Shown piece by piece: positions 32,190 through 44,379 of a DNA stretch of 64,000 bases. The notes under the pieces were generated by a model. The model saw only the letters and a program-made list of their open reading frames with translations. It was not told the origin of the DNA and made no database searches. A program made the translations under genes and the position numbers. Source of the stretch: Turritopsis dohrnii (Eukaryota > Cnidaria > Hydrozoa > Anthoathecata > Oceaniidae); NCBI GenBank assembly GCA_027922465.2, contig BQMF02000606.1, forward strand, positions 1 through 64,000, given 5' to 3'. How positions within the stretch are numbered: position 1 is the first letter of the stretch; each line of letters opens with the position of its first letter.

Positions 32190-33047
32190 CGTTTTTAGGG
32201 AAAGGCCGGAGGGGGATGTCCTCCCCCACGGTGACAGGACAATTTCCCCCTGGACAATTCCCCCCCCCCCCCCCCCCCCCCGGACGATTGCCCCCTAGTA
32301 AATTGCCCTCCGGAGCATTACTCCCCGGACAATTGCCCCCCGGACAATCGCCCCCCCATATAGGTTGGAAAATTCCCCCCGGAATATTGCCCCCCAAACC
32401 AACAAAGTTTCATATATTCTCATTGTCTACTAAAATGATACTTGAAGTGTTTATTCACGACACAGTCCACCGGAGTGTCCGACAAAGATCACTAGAATTC
32501 GGTTTATAAATAAGGAATATTGACAGCGCGTTAGTCAATACACTTTGGAGAATTACTTTTAGCCCTAACGTTTCTTCTTGCTACCCGACGTTCTGGAAAT
32601 TTTTGGAAATATTACGTAAGGAGGAAAGTGTTGTGCGTGTCCGAATGCTTCAAAATCTAGCAGGACATCCACCACCTCCTCAAAGACGATTGTAACGCTC
32701 GAATTCTACCCATAGTTGATGATTACCCAAACCGCCAACGACTCTTTTTAAAACAAATATTTACATGATATCCATTGTGTTACCATTTTATAACAAACAT
32801 CTGTATATTTGAAATATATTAACTTTCTTTGATTTGTAAATCTTGTTTCCCTTTCTGCTTTCGAGCAAAAATACCTTAGAAGCAATATTATCGTAAAAAA
32901 TACTTTACACGTTTTTAGGGGGCAATATTTCGGGGGGGGGGGGGGGGGGGGGGAAGGGGGATTTTCCTACCTATATGGGGGCGATTGTCCGGGGGGTAAT
33001 TGTCCGGGGGGGGATTGTCCAGGGGGGAGTTATCCTAGAACCCTCCC
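32190..33047. mobile_element. C/G-rich foldback insertion with GGACAATTGCCCCCC repeats
   Basis: Left arm (32200-32400) consists of variants of GGACAATTGCCCCCC with a run of over 20 C. The right arm (32925-33050) is its inverse, with a run of about 24 G and GGGGGGATTGTCC repeats. The AT-rich centre (32400-32920) has no coding. It separates gag from RT of the DIRS element. Boundaries are approximate. Confidence 0.8.
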
Positions 33048-33099
33048 CCACAATCAGCCAGACCATGAGAGGGAAATATTGAAGACCTCAGATGTCATT

Positions 33100-33536
33100 C
33101 AAGATGAGACCTCAGTTGTCAATATATCACAGACCTTAACAATTAATTATGAAACCTTACAGGTAAGGAAATTTATAGACCAATGTCAAATAGCTGTGAC
33201 AAATTTTCAGGGTGGACAGCTGTCCAAATATTTAAAAAAAATTGACATCTGACATTAACATTTTACGGATGATCTCAAGAGATATTATTTTTTTTAGTGA
33301 TACTCCCTCCGTAAAACATGAAGCTAGTATTCCACTATTCCTTGATGAAATTCCTCGGTTTAAAGTAGAGATACAGAAACTTTTAAAGAAAGGTGTTATT
33401 AAAAATTCTTTTCATGAAAAAATTGAATATGTTTCACCCACTTTTGTGACTGATAAATATGATGGAGGCATACGTGTCATCCTAAACTTAAAGAAACTTA
33501 ATAAAATAATAGAATTTCAACATTTTGAAATCTATA
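33100..33536 (+). pseudogene. DIRS RT, N-terminal part
   Basis: Contains GGQLSKYLKK, then a frame from about 33242 with TSDINILRMISRD, SIPLFLDEIPRFK, VEIQKLLKKGVI, SPTFVTDKYDGGIRVIL and KKLNKIIEFQHFEIY. This is the leader and first RT motifs of DIRS elements. It is cut at 33536 by the 6.4-kb insertion and resumes at 39938 in frame. Confidence 0.85.
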
Positions 33537-34920
33537 TACTTATTACGAGTGTGCATCCGCTTTTCTTCACGCTTTCACTCTCTAAATTTCGGGTCGTTTT
33601 TGCGGTCACTTATTCATAAAAGTATGTCAGACCACAGTCGATATTTTTCTACGATTAGTATAGGAAAAGATACCTTTACATTGCGTTTATTTTGACCTTT
33701 CGTATTTGTTTTCAATGTTTTGATTGATCAAGAAACGATAGACAACAACGAAAGTATTGCACGAAGATTTATTTATAATGTTTTTAGGCTAAGTTTGTTT
33801 TTGAACTTTTTTGTTTTTTTAATTTGTTTTTCTTATAGTATGGTTTCTGCATTATTACTTTTCCTTTTATGTAAACGATTGAAGGTTTTAAATCATGACG
33901 TTCAATCATTGTTCATTCAACTTACGCGTTTGGCTTTTATTTACGTTGGATTCGAGTTAAAACGATTTTAATCTCTCTGTTGTTTTCATGTTTTCTACTG
34001 TTTTGCTACTGTATAAATCGTATCGTGAAAGATGTATATTTTGATGTGTTTTTATTTTTGTTTCTATTTTGATGACGTTTTTCTTTTCAGAACTCAGTGT
34101 TAATAGTGAACTACAATGCTTTAGCCAAAATGCCTACAGATTTTCAATTAAAAAAGTTGTTTTTTCCGTATTGACGTTAGATTTTTTTATCACGGGGAAC
34201 CATTGCATTGCATCTTCAATCAATACAATTTATTTTACAAAGTGAAAAAGCGGATGCACAGCGTGTATTTTTATTATATATTTCCCCATAGGGCGAAATA
34301 TATGTTAAAACCGGCAGTTTCCTTCTCCTTCATCATCTTCTCCGTTCACTTTTATAGCCTCGGTTCAGTATTGAACTTAGGCCTAGTCAAGATAGCTAAG
34401 AATAGAGGCTAGTCTTCAGTGAATTAGTGCGCCATTTTTTTCAGTCAGTACAGTTGGGCAGTGGAAGAGTTTTGCTTTGTCTCCCAGCATTTAAGATGAT
34501 TCAAGAGATTCAAACGTTAAATGATGGAAATAAAAACGTTTTAATTCAATGTTTTTCTAAAGGTTTTGTTAACAATTTTGAATGAACGCAAATAAAAGAG
34601 AAAAGAAAGGGAGATATCACTATAAATGTCACGGACGTTTTTTTTGTTGATAAGAATGTGTTGTGATGGATAGTAATTAAATGCTTGGAACAGTAGAGCA
34701 TTGAATCTGTGATTTCAGTGCAAATTTGAAAGTTCACTATTAAAAGCCAAACTGAAAACTTATTTTTATTTTACATCCTGATATAATGTAGCCCAACTGC
34801 TGAAAACAAATGAATGTACAACCATAATGAAGGAAACCCTTTTTACATGTGGTGGACAACAACCAGTTGTTAATTCAAGGAGTACATAACAAGAATTGCA
34901 AGTAAAAACGTGATGTTGTA

Positions 34921-35755
34921 CAGTGTGTCCCAGAGAATTTCGGTCTGAGATTTTAACAGCTCATAACTTTTTACACATGTATCAGATTTCAGCAATTTTT
35001 GCACCATTCGATAGGACTTTATTCATAGATTTTAAAAATATACATTTTATTCTCCAAAACCTTTTAGTTTGGAAACAATTAAGGATTTTACCATGAAAAA
35101 ATCCAATTACCTTCTTAATGATTAATTAACACATCTTTCAATAAAAGCTACCAAAGGTCATTATCAAAAACAATAACAAGTCAATCACTGCAAAACACAA
35201 CAGTCATTAAAAACAAAACTTTTAAGCTGTCTCAACATGTCCCCCGTTTCTCTGTACACAGCGATTTGCTCTTGCTGTCATAAAGAGTGGCGAATAAAAT
35301 TTTGATTTTGTCTAAGATTATTTGCTCCATCAACAATTTTACTTCTAAACTCTGATAGACTCTGGATCTCAGTGGAGAAAAGTTTTTGTAGCAACTAAAG
35401 ATTGCTCATATGATGTCAAAGACATTTTATAGCAGCCCCCGTCTCACAATTTTTAACTTTGTGATGAGATTATAATTTTAGTGTGTTCAATAACACCACG
35501 ACATGTTCTTAATAAACAAAAGAATAATCGCACGTGAAAACTTACTTTTATTAACCATTAAGGAGTTAATGACTGTGAGAGTTTAAAGAAATCCATTTTC
35601 CTGCAAAGGTGTTGAACTAAATTATTTAAGATATAGGTTTTTGAAATCCTTGAAAGAAAAGCTATCGAATGATGTAAAAATCTCTAAAATCTGATGTATG
35701 TGTGAAAAGTTATAGCTTGTTAAAATCTCAGACCGAAATTCTCTGGGACACACTG
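34921..35755. mobile_element. Mariner-like MITE with ~140-bp inverted repeats
   Basis: Ends CAGTGTGTCCCAGAGAATTT on both sides, flanked by TA, with about 140 bp of imperfect inverted repeat. The minus strand at 35225-35285 reads ARANRCVQRNGGHVET, resembling the C-terminus of mariner-family transposases, so this is probably a deletion derivative. Confidence 0.85.
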
Positions 35756-36149
35756 TATTTGCAAAAAGAAGCTCAGAAAACCAATTATAAATATTACGCA
35801 ATTAATATTAATACACACACAGGATTGAGACATTTGTAATGTGAAACAATCTGGTTGAATGTGCCTCCTGGGATAGTCGTGGTGTAATCCAACAATATTT
35901 AATTACTGTTTTGATATTGTATATGATATTTCATTTCGTAGAAATTATTATATAATAATGTCAATTTTCCTTACAAGCAATGAACGTAAATCAAAACACA
36001 TTCCAACATAACAATCTGTAATTTAAATCAAGCCGAAACAAAAACTTCTACTTCCAGATATGCAGTGGGTGTATATTTTCACTACCAAAATATTTTTTTT
36101 TTCATTTGGGATTTATGAAAGTCAGTTTTTATTACATTAATTTAATATA

Positions 36150-37058
36150 CTAGCCGCCAAGGCGGCGTCGCTCGCCGCCCATGTCTACCTGCTCTGTATC
36201 ACTGTATCAATAAACGTCAAATTTCTTTATAAACGGCTCATACAACTTGGAAAAGATTCGAAGTCACAACCTCTGGTGTGCAGTCAGTGTTACATCAGTG
36301 TTACATTAACTTTTTTTCAGGTTTTTCATTATGTGTTACTTATTTATTTTTTAAAACCAATCGTTGATCAGTACAACAATACACTCAAAATGTACGAAGA
36401 AAAAACTTCAACTTTTTATTAACTTTTGTTTTAAAAAAGTCACGCGCTCTAACATGGGTGCTATCAAACAGGGGGGAAATTGTTTCTCTTCTTAAAATGT
36501 TCACACGGGAGGAGAGAAAAAAGGCACGTGCTAAATGAATAAAGAGAATAAAAAAAAATGTTCGATCAGAAGCGCTTAACAATTAAAAAAAGAAATTAAA
36601 TTATTAAAAGAAAAGCAAAATAATAATTTGTTTTATGATACTCTTTTTTTACCTATCGGTTTTTAAACATTTTGATTGCTCGAAAAAAAAGTTCACCCGT
36701 CTCAGACAGTCAGGCAAGGATACGTTGTTAGAATACACTGGCAAACCGAACATGATACCACGTTCTGCCACTGATGCTTTTTGTCCAAAATGTTTAATCA
36801 GTTAGTTTCTTTGTATTTAGTTGATGTATTGTTTTCAAAGCCAAGTCAACGGTGGTCCTTAATAAAAACAAAATGTTATCTCTATTGGTTCACCAGCAAA
36901 AAAAGTCACATTCGATTGGGGTTGCAAAGTATTTGTTTCGAACTCACGTCGCACACAAAAAAAGAAATAATTTTGCTCACAACTCAATCTACCATTTTGC
37001 GTGACTTACAAACAAACAAACAAACAAACAAGCGGAGAATCGGCTATTAATATATAGA
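36150..37058 (-). mobile_element. Non-autonomous Helitron, copy C of a tandem dimer
   Basis: Minus-strand relative of the 13.4-15.1 kb copies. The 3' hairpin and CTAG lie at the low coordinate, next to a plus-strand A (T on the element strand), and the TC end is at 37057-37058. It is longer than the others (909 bp) and has a duplicated patch around GGTGTGCAGTCAGTGTTACA. Confidence 0.88.
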
Positions 37059-37888
37059 TAGCCGCCAAGGCGGCGTCGCTCGCCGCCCATGTCCACCTGC
37101 TCTGTATCACTGTATCAATAAACGTCAAATTTCCTTATAAACGGCTCGTACAACTTGTGTTCAACCAGAAGCAGATTCGAAGTCAAACCAATCTTTTATC
37201 AGTGTAACAATACACTCAAAACGTGTAGAAAGAAAACTTCAACTTTTTATTAGCTTTTGTTTTAAAAAAGTTACGCGCTCTAACATGGGTGCTATCAAAC
37301 GTAAGGGGGAAATGGTTTCTCTTCTTAAAAAGTCACACGGGAGGAGAGAAAAAAAGGCACGTGCTAAATAAATAAATTGAATAAAAAAACGTTCGATCTG
37401 CAGCGCATAACAATTAAAAAAAGAAATTAAAGAAAAGCAAAAAAATATTTTGTTTCGTGATACTCCTTTTTTTACATATCGGTTTTTAAACATTTTGATT
37501 GCTCGAAAAAAAAAGTTCACCCGTCTCAGACAGTCAGGCAAGGATACGTTGGGATACACTGGCAAACCGAACATTCTGCCACTGCTGCTTTTTGTCCAAA
37601 TGTTTAATCCATTAGTTTCTTTGTATTTAGTTGATGTATTGTTTTCAAAGCCAAGTCAACGTGGAATATAAAACTGACAATAATAATAAAAACAAAACGT
37701 TATTCCTATTAGTTCATTATCCAAAAAAAGTCACGTTCGATTGGGGTTGCAATGTATTTGCTTCAAACTCACGTCGCACACAAAAAAAAGAAATAATTTC
37801 GCTCACAACTCAATCTGCCATTTTGCGTGACTTACAAACAAACAGACAGACAGACAGACAGACAGAGAATCGGCTATTAATATATAGA
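37059..37888 (-). mobile_element. Non-autonomous Helitron, copy D of a tandem dimer
   Basis: Adjacent to copy C, same orientation. At the junction the 3' end reads CTA rather than CTAG before TCTATATA, one base shorter than in the other dimer. The upstream end is flanked by the expected A. It carries a GACA-repeat variant of the TTTG run. Confidence 0.88.
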
Positions 37889-39934
37889 TATGACATACTG
37901 TGATAGTATGTGAATATATTTTTTTGAATCAGAGATGTTTATTTTGAATATTTCAATTTAATTTCATAAATTGTGATTTTTTCTTCTTTGAAATGCTACA
38001 CATAATATTTTTTAGTAAAGATTGGTTTTTGATTGCTTTTGATAGTTATTTGCTAAAATGCCTACCCGAAAGGTTTGACAATTTTTTTTCTTCTTTTATT
38101 AATCTTTATACAAATTTGATTTTTGCCCCCGCAGCGAGCGTAAGCGAGCGAGGAGGCATAGTAGTTTCACGAGATAGGCGAATGTCAGTTTCCGATTTTG
38201 TTCATCATCATCATCATCATCATCCTCCAACTTTCGTGTTGACGTTACACGGTGGAATACAATTATTAGCTGACTTTGCTTTTTTCCCGTTTCAAAGCAT
38301 GGTACTGTAAGTGGGAGAGACAGAATGTTTTTTCGTATCTCTTTCCTAATTTATTATTATATTATACTATGTTATTTAGGAAGATCGTATGCTAAAATTG
38401 CTTAGACATTTTTCGTGTTACTTTTGTGTTGTTTTAGTGAAGTGAACGACAAGGATTTTGAAGCACAGCTTGATATCCGAAATTTTGCCAACCATACATT
38501 TTATTTTTGTATATATTTTAACTCTAAATTTTTCTTTCAATAATTTCGTTTAATGCACTGATTTTTGGCGGATCTTTCCTTCAAAAGATTTTAATTGGAT
38601 TTCTGTGTATACAAGAAAGCCATATTACAAATTGTCGTTCTTCGTGTTTTTCTTCTTTGACTGTCTTCCAAACCTAGTGTGATCATGATCAATAAAACCT
38701 ATATATTTTTTTCTTGTTTTTTTTATGTAAACTTTGGCTATTTTTTGTTTTAAATCAAAGTTTGGATTTTTCGCTTTAATTTTTTTTTGAAAAAGTTTTT
38801 TTTTTTTGGCTCTTACAGAATGTTTTTAACAAATCTTATTTTAATTATAAAAATTATAAAATATGTATCCATGGTTTCAATTCACACATTTCTCTTGTTT
38901 GCAGCAAATACTTTCTAATATTACTTGTTAAGCCTTATTTACACTTTTTGAAAGGTATATTAGCATCAGTGTAACTTAGACCTAAGAGATAACAAAAAGT
39001 AACAAAGTTTTGTGCATATTTTCATCTGTTTAAGTGTAGATTATTTGGGTTGCATATTGCAAGTTGGTTTTGAAATGCCAAAAACTGATTTTGTCGAAAT
39101 ATTTAAGCATATAACTTTGCCTCATATCAGGTCCCAAATCAACCCAAACAGTTCTTTTTTCGGCCAAAAACTTGTTTTCGTTTCCGCTGTTAATGTATAG
39201 CTTGCTGTCTGTATAAATTGGAATGCTTGAGCGCGGGGGTATTTTTAGCTAAAGCTACATGCTAGTATAATTTTGTAAGATGTTCTGTTGAATTACATCT
39301 GATCTGTGATTTTATGGTTAAAAGGATATGAAGCTTGTCTTCAGCATGAATAATGATCTTATGTTTATTATGACGAAATTGCCTTATAGATTGTTTTGCA
39401 AAAGACTATTCCAGTTGTTTAAGGGGAAATATAAGTCGCATTTAGGTCTTATAGTTTTTCGCTATGTCCATATTAAGTTCTAAGTCACTTTTTAACTCCT
39501 TGGCAAAAATTGAAAGAAATCTTATCATTTGACCATGTACATCCTTCATTTCATAAGTCGTTTTGTAGTATTAACTTCAAATCTACCCTGATTAGTATGG
39601 ACACCATTTTTATCTGAACATCAGCTTGATAGTAGATATATCACTATAATTATAATGATACATTTTTCTTGTTATCAATGTACACACAAATTGATAAAAT
39701 GTTTGCAACTATGGGGGAATATATAGTCGCAATTTTGCGAATCTTGTTTTTGATTGTTTTCAAATCCTCCAAGTAAAACGACTGTTCTGCGATCTTATAT
39801 TTAAAGTTTAAAGTACTTACAGCACTGATACCCTTTCTGTTCGTCATGCTGTGATTTAATTTTTCGAAACCATGTTTGAGACGTCACTTTCAAAATTAAA
39901 ACCCGTAAAAAATTTTTACACGGGATACTAGTAC
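37889..39934. other. Right part of the 6.4-kb insertion, no gene seen
   Basis: AT-rich, with T runs. A GC-rich patch at 38126-38180 (GCAGCGAGCGTAAGCGAGCG) and a CAT repeat at 38202-38222 stand out. No open frame has a known motif. Confidence 0.5.
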
Positions 39935-39937
39935 ATA

Positions 39938-41199
39938 CTATTAAAGATGTGTTACACATGACAACAAAAGGTTGTTTTATGACATCTGTTGATTTGAAAG
40001 ATGAGTATTATAGTGTAAGGATTAATCCTGAGTATCAGAAATTTTTAAAGTTTAATCTTGGTAATTCAATATTTCAGTATGTATGCCATCCAAATGGCCT
40101 TGGACCATGTCCTAGAAAATTCACAAAAATTACATCTGTACCCATGTCAGTGACACGCAAACAAGGTCATCCAATTTGTCGATATATTGATGATTTTATT
40201 TTAGTAAAACATACATTTACCGAGTCATTGCATGCAACATTATCTAATGCACAACTTTTTATGTCATTAAGATTTGCTGTTCATCCTGAAAAATCACAGC
40301 TGATACCATCACAAAAAATAACATTTCTTGGTTTTGTGATAGATTCACTTAACATGACTATAACTATAACAGAAAAACGTTATCGAACTTTTAAAACTTT
40401 ACTTCATACTGTAATGAATATAAGAAGACCTACTATTAGATTTGTTGCGAAAGTTATTGGTCACATAGTATCAATTTTACCAGCCAGTAAATATGGATCC
40501 TTACATTATAGAAAATTAGAAAATGATAAATTCTTAGCATTGAATGAAAGTGCTGGAGGTTTTGAAGCATTTATGACCAAATCTAATGAAGGTTTTCAGG
40601 ATTTAAAATGGTGGTCAGAAAATATTGACAATATTATAAATTGGATATATCCTCCTTCTATTATGTCTGAAATTAAATCAGATGCTTCCAATTTTGCTTG
40701 GGGAGGAGTGTATAAAGAACAAGTAGTTGGTGGGTCTTGGTCAATGGCGGAAAGGTCTCTCCATATTAATGCAAAAGAAATGCTCGCCATTTATTTCAGT
40801 CTACAATGTTTTTCTAAACAATTGAGAAATCAGCATGTGAAAATATTTTCAGATAATACTACTGCTATTGCTGTGATAAACAAAATGGGGAGTAGCAAGA
40901 GTTCTGTATGTTATGATATTTCACATGATATTTGGTTACTTTGTATGCAACAGAACATTTGGATTACTTGTGCCCATATACCAGGGAAATTGAATGTTGA
41001 GGCAGATCTTCTCTCCAGAAAAGATTATAAGCACAGTGATTGGATGTTGCATGAAAATATTTTTAGAAATATTTGCCAAAAGTTGAATTTCTATCCAGAA
41101 ATAGATTGTTTTGCTAACAGGTTAAATCATCAAATAACAAAGTATATATCTGATAGACCTGACCCAGAGGCATTTTTAGTTAGATGCTCTTTCAGTTAA
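39938..41199 (+). pseudogene. DIRS RT (core) and RNase H
   Basis: Continues the RT from 33536. RT: CFMTSVDLKDEYYSV, NGLGPCPRKFTK (relatives have SSAP here), CRYIDDFILVKH (catalytic Asp pair), KSQLIPSQKITFLGF. RNase H: SDASNFAWGG, HINAKEMLAI, SDNTTA, NVEADLLSR supply the acidic residues. The frame then leaves the expected path at about 41180 (frameshift) and stops at 41197. Confidence 0.9.
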
Positions 41200-41239
41200 T
41201 TGTTCCCTTTATAAGTGTTATCTTTTCCCTCCTTTTAGC

Positions 41240-42232
41240 TTAGTGGGACGTGTATTGCAGAAAGTAAAGGTAGATGGTGCTCTAGCTCTACTAATAGCAC
41301 CAGATTGGTCGACACAACCATGGTATACAACATTAATGAGTATGACAGTGTACAAACCAATACCCATCAGTCCAGGCCAGGGGATTCTACCCTCAGACAT
41401 ATGTCAAGTTCACCCTGTGTGGTAAAAACTGACATTAATGGCATGTCTTGTGTCAGGAAAGACCTCATGACACAAGGATTCTCAAAGGCCATAGTGGATA
41501 TCCTTATGAATAGTTGAAGAGAAGGAACAGTTAAACAGTATAATCCTGTTCTCAAAAAATGGCTTACCTATTGTGACAAGGGTATCAATCCATGTGATCC
41601 ACCATTATCTGATGCTTTACATTTTCTCTCTGAGCTATTCCATCAAGGTTGTTCTTATGACCAAATTAAAAATGCAAGAAGTGCAATGTCTTCTATAATA
41701 AGGCCAATAAACAATATAACATTTGGTTGTTTGCTTATTGTTTAAAGGTTTATGAAAGGTGTTTATGAAAACAGGCCCACTTTTCCTAGGAATTACTTTG
41801 TCTGGGATGTATCCACTCTATTGAATCATTTTAGATCTTCCCCAAACGGTGAACACTTGTCATTAAAGAACTTATCTAAAGAATTAGCAATGCTTATGTC
41901 TGTAGTCTCTGGTGGTGAGAGGGTACAGACATTGCACAGTGTGACTATTGAAAATATCTATATTCTTCCCAAAAAAGTAAGTATTCCTATAACATCGAAA
42001 ATTAAACAATCAAAACCATCAAAACATGTGGCATCATTATTGTTTAAAAAATATAATGAAAAGCCCAAACTTTGTTGTCCATGATTTAATGCATTATTTA
42101 GAACGTTCTGAGCCTCTGCGGCAGTGTTCCATTTTGTTTATAAGTTATTTCAAACCTCAAAAGGCTGTGTCAAAAGATACCAATTCAAGATGGTGTAAAT
42201 CCCTGCTTCAAGACGCAGAAATTAATCGTTAA
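41240..42232 (+). pseudogene. DIRS tyrosine recombinase, C-terminus missing
   Basis: Readable in several frames: a bridge (VGRVLQKVKVDGALALLIAPDW), an N-terminal domain (GTVKQYNPVLKKWLTYC, LFHQGCSYDQIKNARSAMSS), and a catalytic-domain start with Arg in SGGERVQTLH. It ends near SRWCKSLLQDAEINR at 42232. The HxxR, second His and nucleophile Tyr that normally follow are absent, so this enzyme cannot work. Multiple stops and frameshifts (about 41515, 41745, 42084). Confidence 0.82.
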
Positions 42233-42364
42233 GTTGTAATGTTTTGTTAGTTTGATTATTGTGAGAACCAAATGCTTTTGCAACTATAAATGTTTTTTGA
42301 TTTGTTAAAAACTTTTCCAATATGTATTTAACCCTTCTGGTCACTGTGAAATCTCGCTTTGTAA

Positions 42365-42396
42365 TCAGGAGTCTGGGGATAATTTATGAAATAAAA
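42365..42396. repeat. DIRS right inverted terminal repeat
   Basis: Inverse of 25591-25622. Confidence 0.9.
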
Positions 42397-43102
42397 CTTC
42401 ATAGAAGCTGCATCTCTTTTAACAGTAAGTTCTGTATGCTATCTTGTGTAGCAAAATTATTATTTTACAAGACCGGAAAACAATTTCTTTCGTGAATTAC
42501 AAACTTCCCATAATCTTACTTTAGTTACTTCTGTGAATTCTTCTTCAGGTAGTTTTATAAATGAAACAAGCCATTCCTTCCGTTATCTGATCTTATTTAA
42601 CTGCTAAATTGCATTTAACTAGTGTGAAGTTTGCCGTCACACTGTACCAATCCATAGAAATACAACAGAATTTAATAATCATCGTTTTGAAGACAGAATA
42701 TTTGGAGCTGCACAGCCTGGAAAATCTACCCAACGATCCTTCAAATTGTTAGGAAACACTTACGTATTCAAAAAAGTTCAAATGTTTGAAAGAAAAGCGA
42801 TGCGACCATATATTCGTTTGCGATGACTTGCAAGTAATGTAACACATCTCCATTACAACTGCTTTCTATCAGTATTCCTTTGAGAAGCATCTTACGCGAT
42901 AACATTTTAGCAGCTGCATCTCCATTAACAGCAAGTTCTTTAAATTGCTAGGATACGCACTTATTAAACTGGAATTTAAGAAGTGTAACATATTAACACC
43001 CTCCTGACGCCAGCCTTCAAAACATTTCGCCGCACTTTTAAATACTAACTTTTCTGTGTAGTAAGAAGATATATCCATCATCATCTTGCGAAGGAGGCGA
43101 GT

Positions 43103-43175
43103 ACTTCCGTAGCCTAATGGATAAGGCATAGACCTCCTAAGCCGGGGATTGCGGGTTCAAGTCCCGTCGGAGGTG
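43103..43175 (+). pseudogene. tRNA-Arg(CCT), degenerate
   Basis: Acceptor and T arms pair, with one new T-G wobble, but two mismatches disrupt the anticodon stem (AGAC before the CTCCTAA loop). Probably inactive. Confidence 0.75.
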
Positions 43176-43391
43176 TTACAAACTTGAATCTCGTCACCGC
43201 GTAGTTGGTAACTGATTGAGACGAACAGGCAGCGGTCTGTGCTACTTAGATTTTCGACAACGTCAGACTTATTGACGTTGAATCAACCACTTTGAAGACA
43301 TGCATCAGCTCATCAATGTGACCTACATTATTTTTTCTGAAGGTGACTTTGTTTTGAAAATCCTGTTTGGGATGATGCGTTGCATTAATGT

Positions 43392-43475
43392 GTCAGGATG
43401 GCCGAGTGGTCTAAGGCGCTGCGTTCAGGTCGCAGTCGATCTTGATGGGCGTGGGTTCAAATCCCACTTCTGACA
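43392..43475 (+). tRNA. tRNA-Leu(CAG), outlying copy
   Basis: 84 nt. Acceptor stem, anticodon loop, A and B boxes are preserved; changes are confined to the variable arm and one T-loop base. It ends at 43475 and is followed by TTTT. It could be functional despite the decayed surroundings. Confidence 0.85.
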
Positions 43476-43981
43476 CAGAATTTTCATGCTTCAATATAAG
43501 TTGCACCTCATCCCTTGTAATTCGGTAAGCATGCTACCTCGTCAAAAAAAATTACTATTTCACATAACCGGAAAACAATTTCTTTTGTGAATTAAAAACT
43601 TCCCATAATCTTACTTTAGTTACTTGTGTGAATTCTTCTTGAGGTAGTTTTATAAATCAAACAAGCCATTCCTTCCGTTATCTGATCCTATTTAACTGCT
43701 AAATTGCATTTAACTAGTGTGAAGTTTGCCGTCACGCTGTACCAATCCATATAAATACAACAGAATTTAATAATCATTGTTTTGAATACAGAGTATTTGT
43801 AGCTGCAACGCCTGGAAAATATACCCAACGATCCCTCAAATTGTAGGAAACACTAACCTATTCAGAAAAGTATATGGAATTTAAGAAATGTAACATGTTA
43901 ACACTTTCCTGACATCTTCCTTCAAAACATTTCACAGCACATTTAAATGCTAACTTTTCTGCGTAGTGAGTAGATGCAAGT

Positions 43982-44043
43982 ACCTCCGTAGCCTAATGGA
44001 TAAGGCATCAGTCTCTTAATCCGGGGATTGCGAGTTCAAGTAC
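43982..44043 (+). pseudogene. tRNA-Arg pseudogene, 3' end replaced
   Basis: Matches to TTCAAGTACC, then a rearranged piece of unit spacer follows. The anticodon loop is also altered. Confidence 0.82.
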
Positions 44044-44379
44044 CTATTCAAAAAAGATCGAATGTTTGGAAGAAATGCGATGCGACCATATATTCTTGCC
44101 GGTTCAAGTACCGTTGGAGATACTTCAAACTTGAAGATGATGTTTGTAGAATACTCCAAATCATCTCGTCACTACGTAGTTGCTCAGTGATTGAGACGAT
44201 CATGCAGCGCTCTGTATTACTTAAACATTCGATAGTGTCAGGTCTTTTGATGTTCAATCCGCCACTTTGAAGAAGTATCAGCTCATGAAAGTGTGAAAAC
44301 CAGTAAAAATCTTTACACAATAATTGAGGGTACAAAGAAACATGAGGCTAGAAAGAGACAGAAGCGTGAAGCTAGTAAA

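Larger units (their letters stand above)
33537..39934. mobile_element. 6.4-kb non-coding insertion in DIRS RT
   Basis: Flanked by ATA on both sides (33534-33536 and 39935-39937); removal with one ATA restores the RT frame exactly. Ends read TACTTATTACG and (inverse) GTACTAGTATCCC, only weakly alike. No coding frame with a recognisable motif is present. It contains the mariner-like MITE (34921-35755) and the Helitron dimer (36150-37888), which account for about 2.6 kb. I do not recognise the family. Confidence 0.7.
25591..42396 (+). mobile_element. DIRS-type tyrosine-recombinase retrotransposon, heavily interrupted
   Basis: Bounded by inverted terminal repeats: 25591-25622 and 42365-42396 match as inverse copies at 31 of 32 positions, with weaker similarity extending inward (AAGCGAGAT). 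Inside, in order, are gag, RT-RNase H and a tyrosine recombinase, all on the plus strand. Three insertions (26091-31328, about 32190-33047 and 33537-39934) account for about 12.5 kb of the 16.8 kb, leaving about 4.3 kb of DIRS sequence. The right end abuts decayed tRNA-unit sequence at 42397. The element is dead: it is split, frameshifted, and lacks the C-terminal catalytic part of its recombinase. Confidence 0.88.
42397..44335 (+). repeat. Decayed tRNA-array units, inverted orientation
   Basis: Reverse-complement relatives of the 1,096-bp unit, with tRNAs on the plus strand. One unit is nearly complete and the next is truncated and rearranged. Divergence is much higher than inside the main array. 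Confidence 0.88.

Noticed and set aside
32170..32509. Pro/Gly-rich open frames on both strands
   Set aside because: They are translations of the C-rich GGACAATTGCCCCCC repeat.
33720..33971. Hydrophobic 83-codon frame resembling a membrane protein
   Set aside because: T-rich DNA gives Phe/Leu-rich translations by chance; no start context, domain or neighbour supports it.
25591..42396. Endogenous retrovirus or Gypsy-like element
   Set aside because: No LTR pair, protease, integrase or envelope is seen; the terminal inverted repeats and tyrosine recombinase identify a DIRS-type element.
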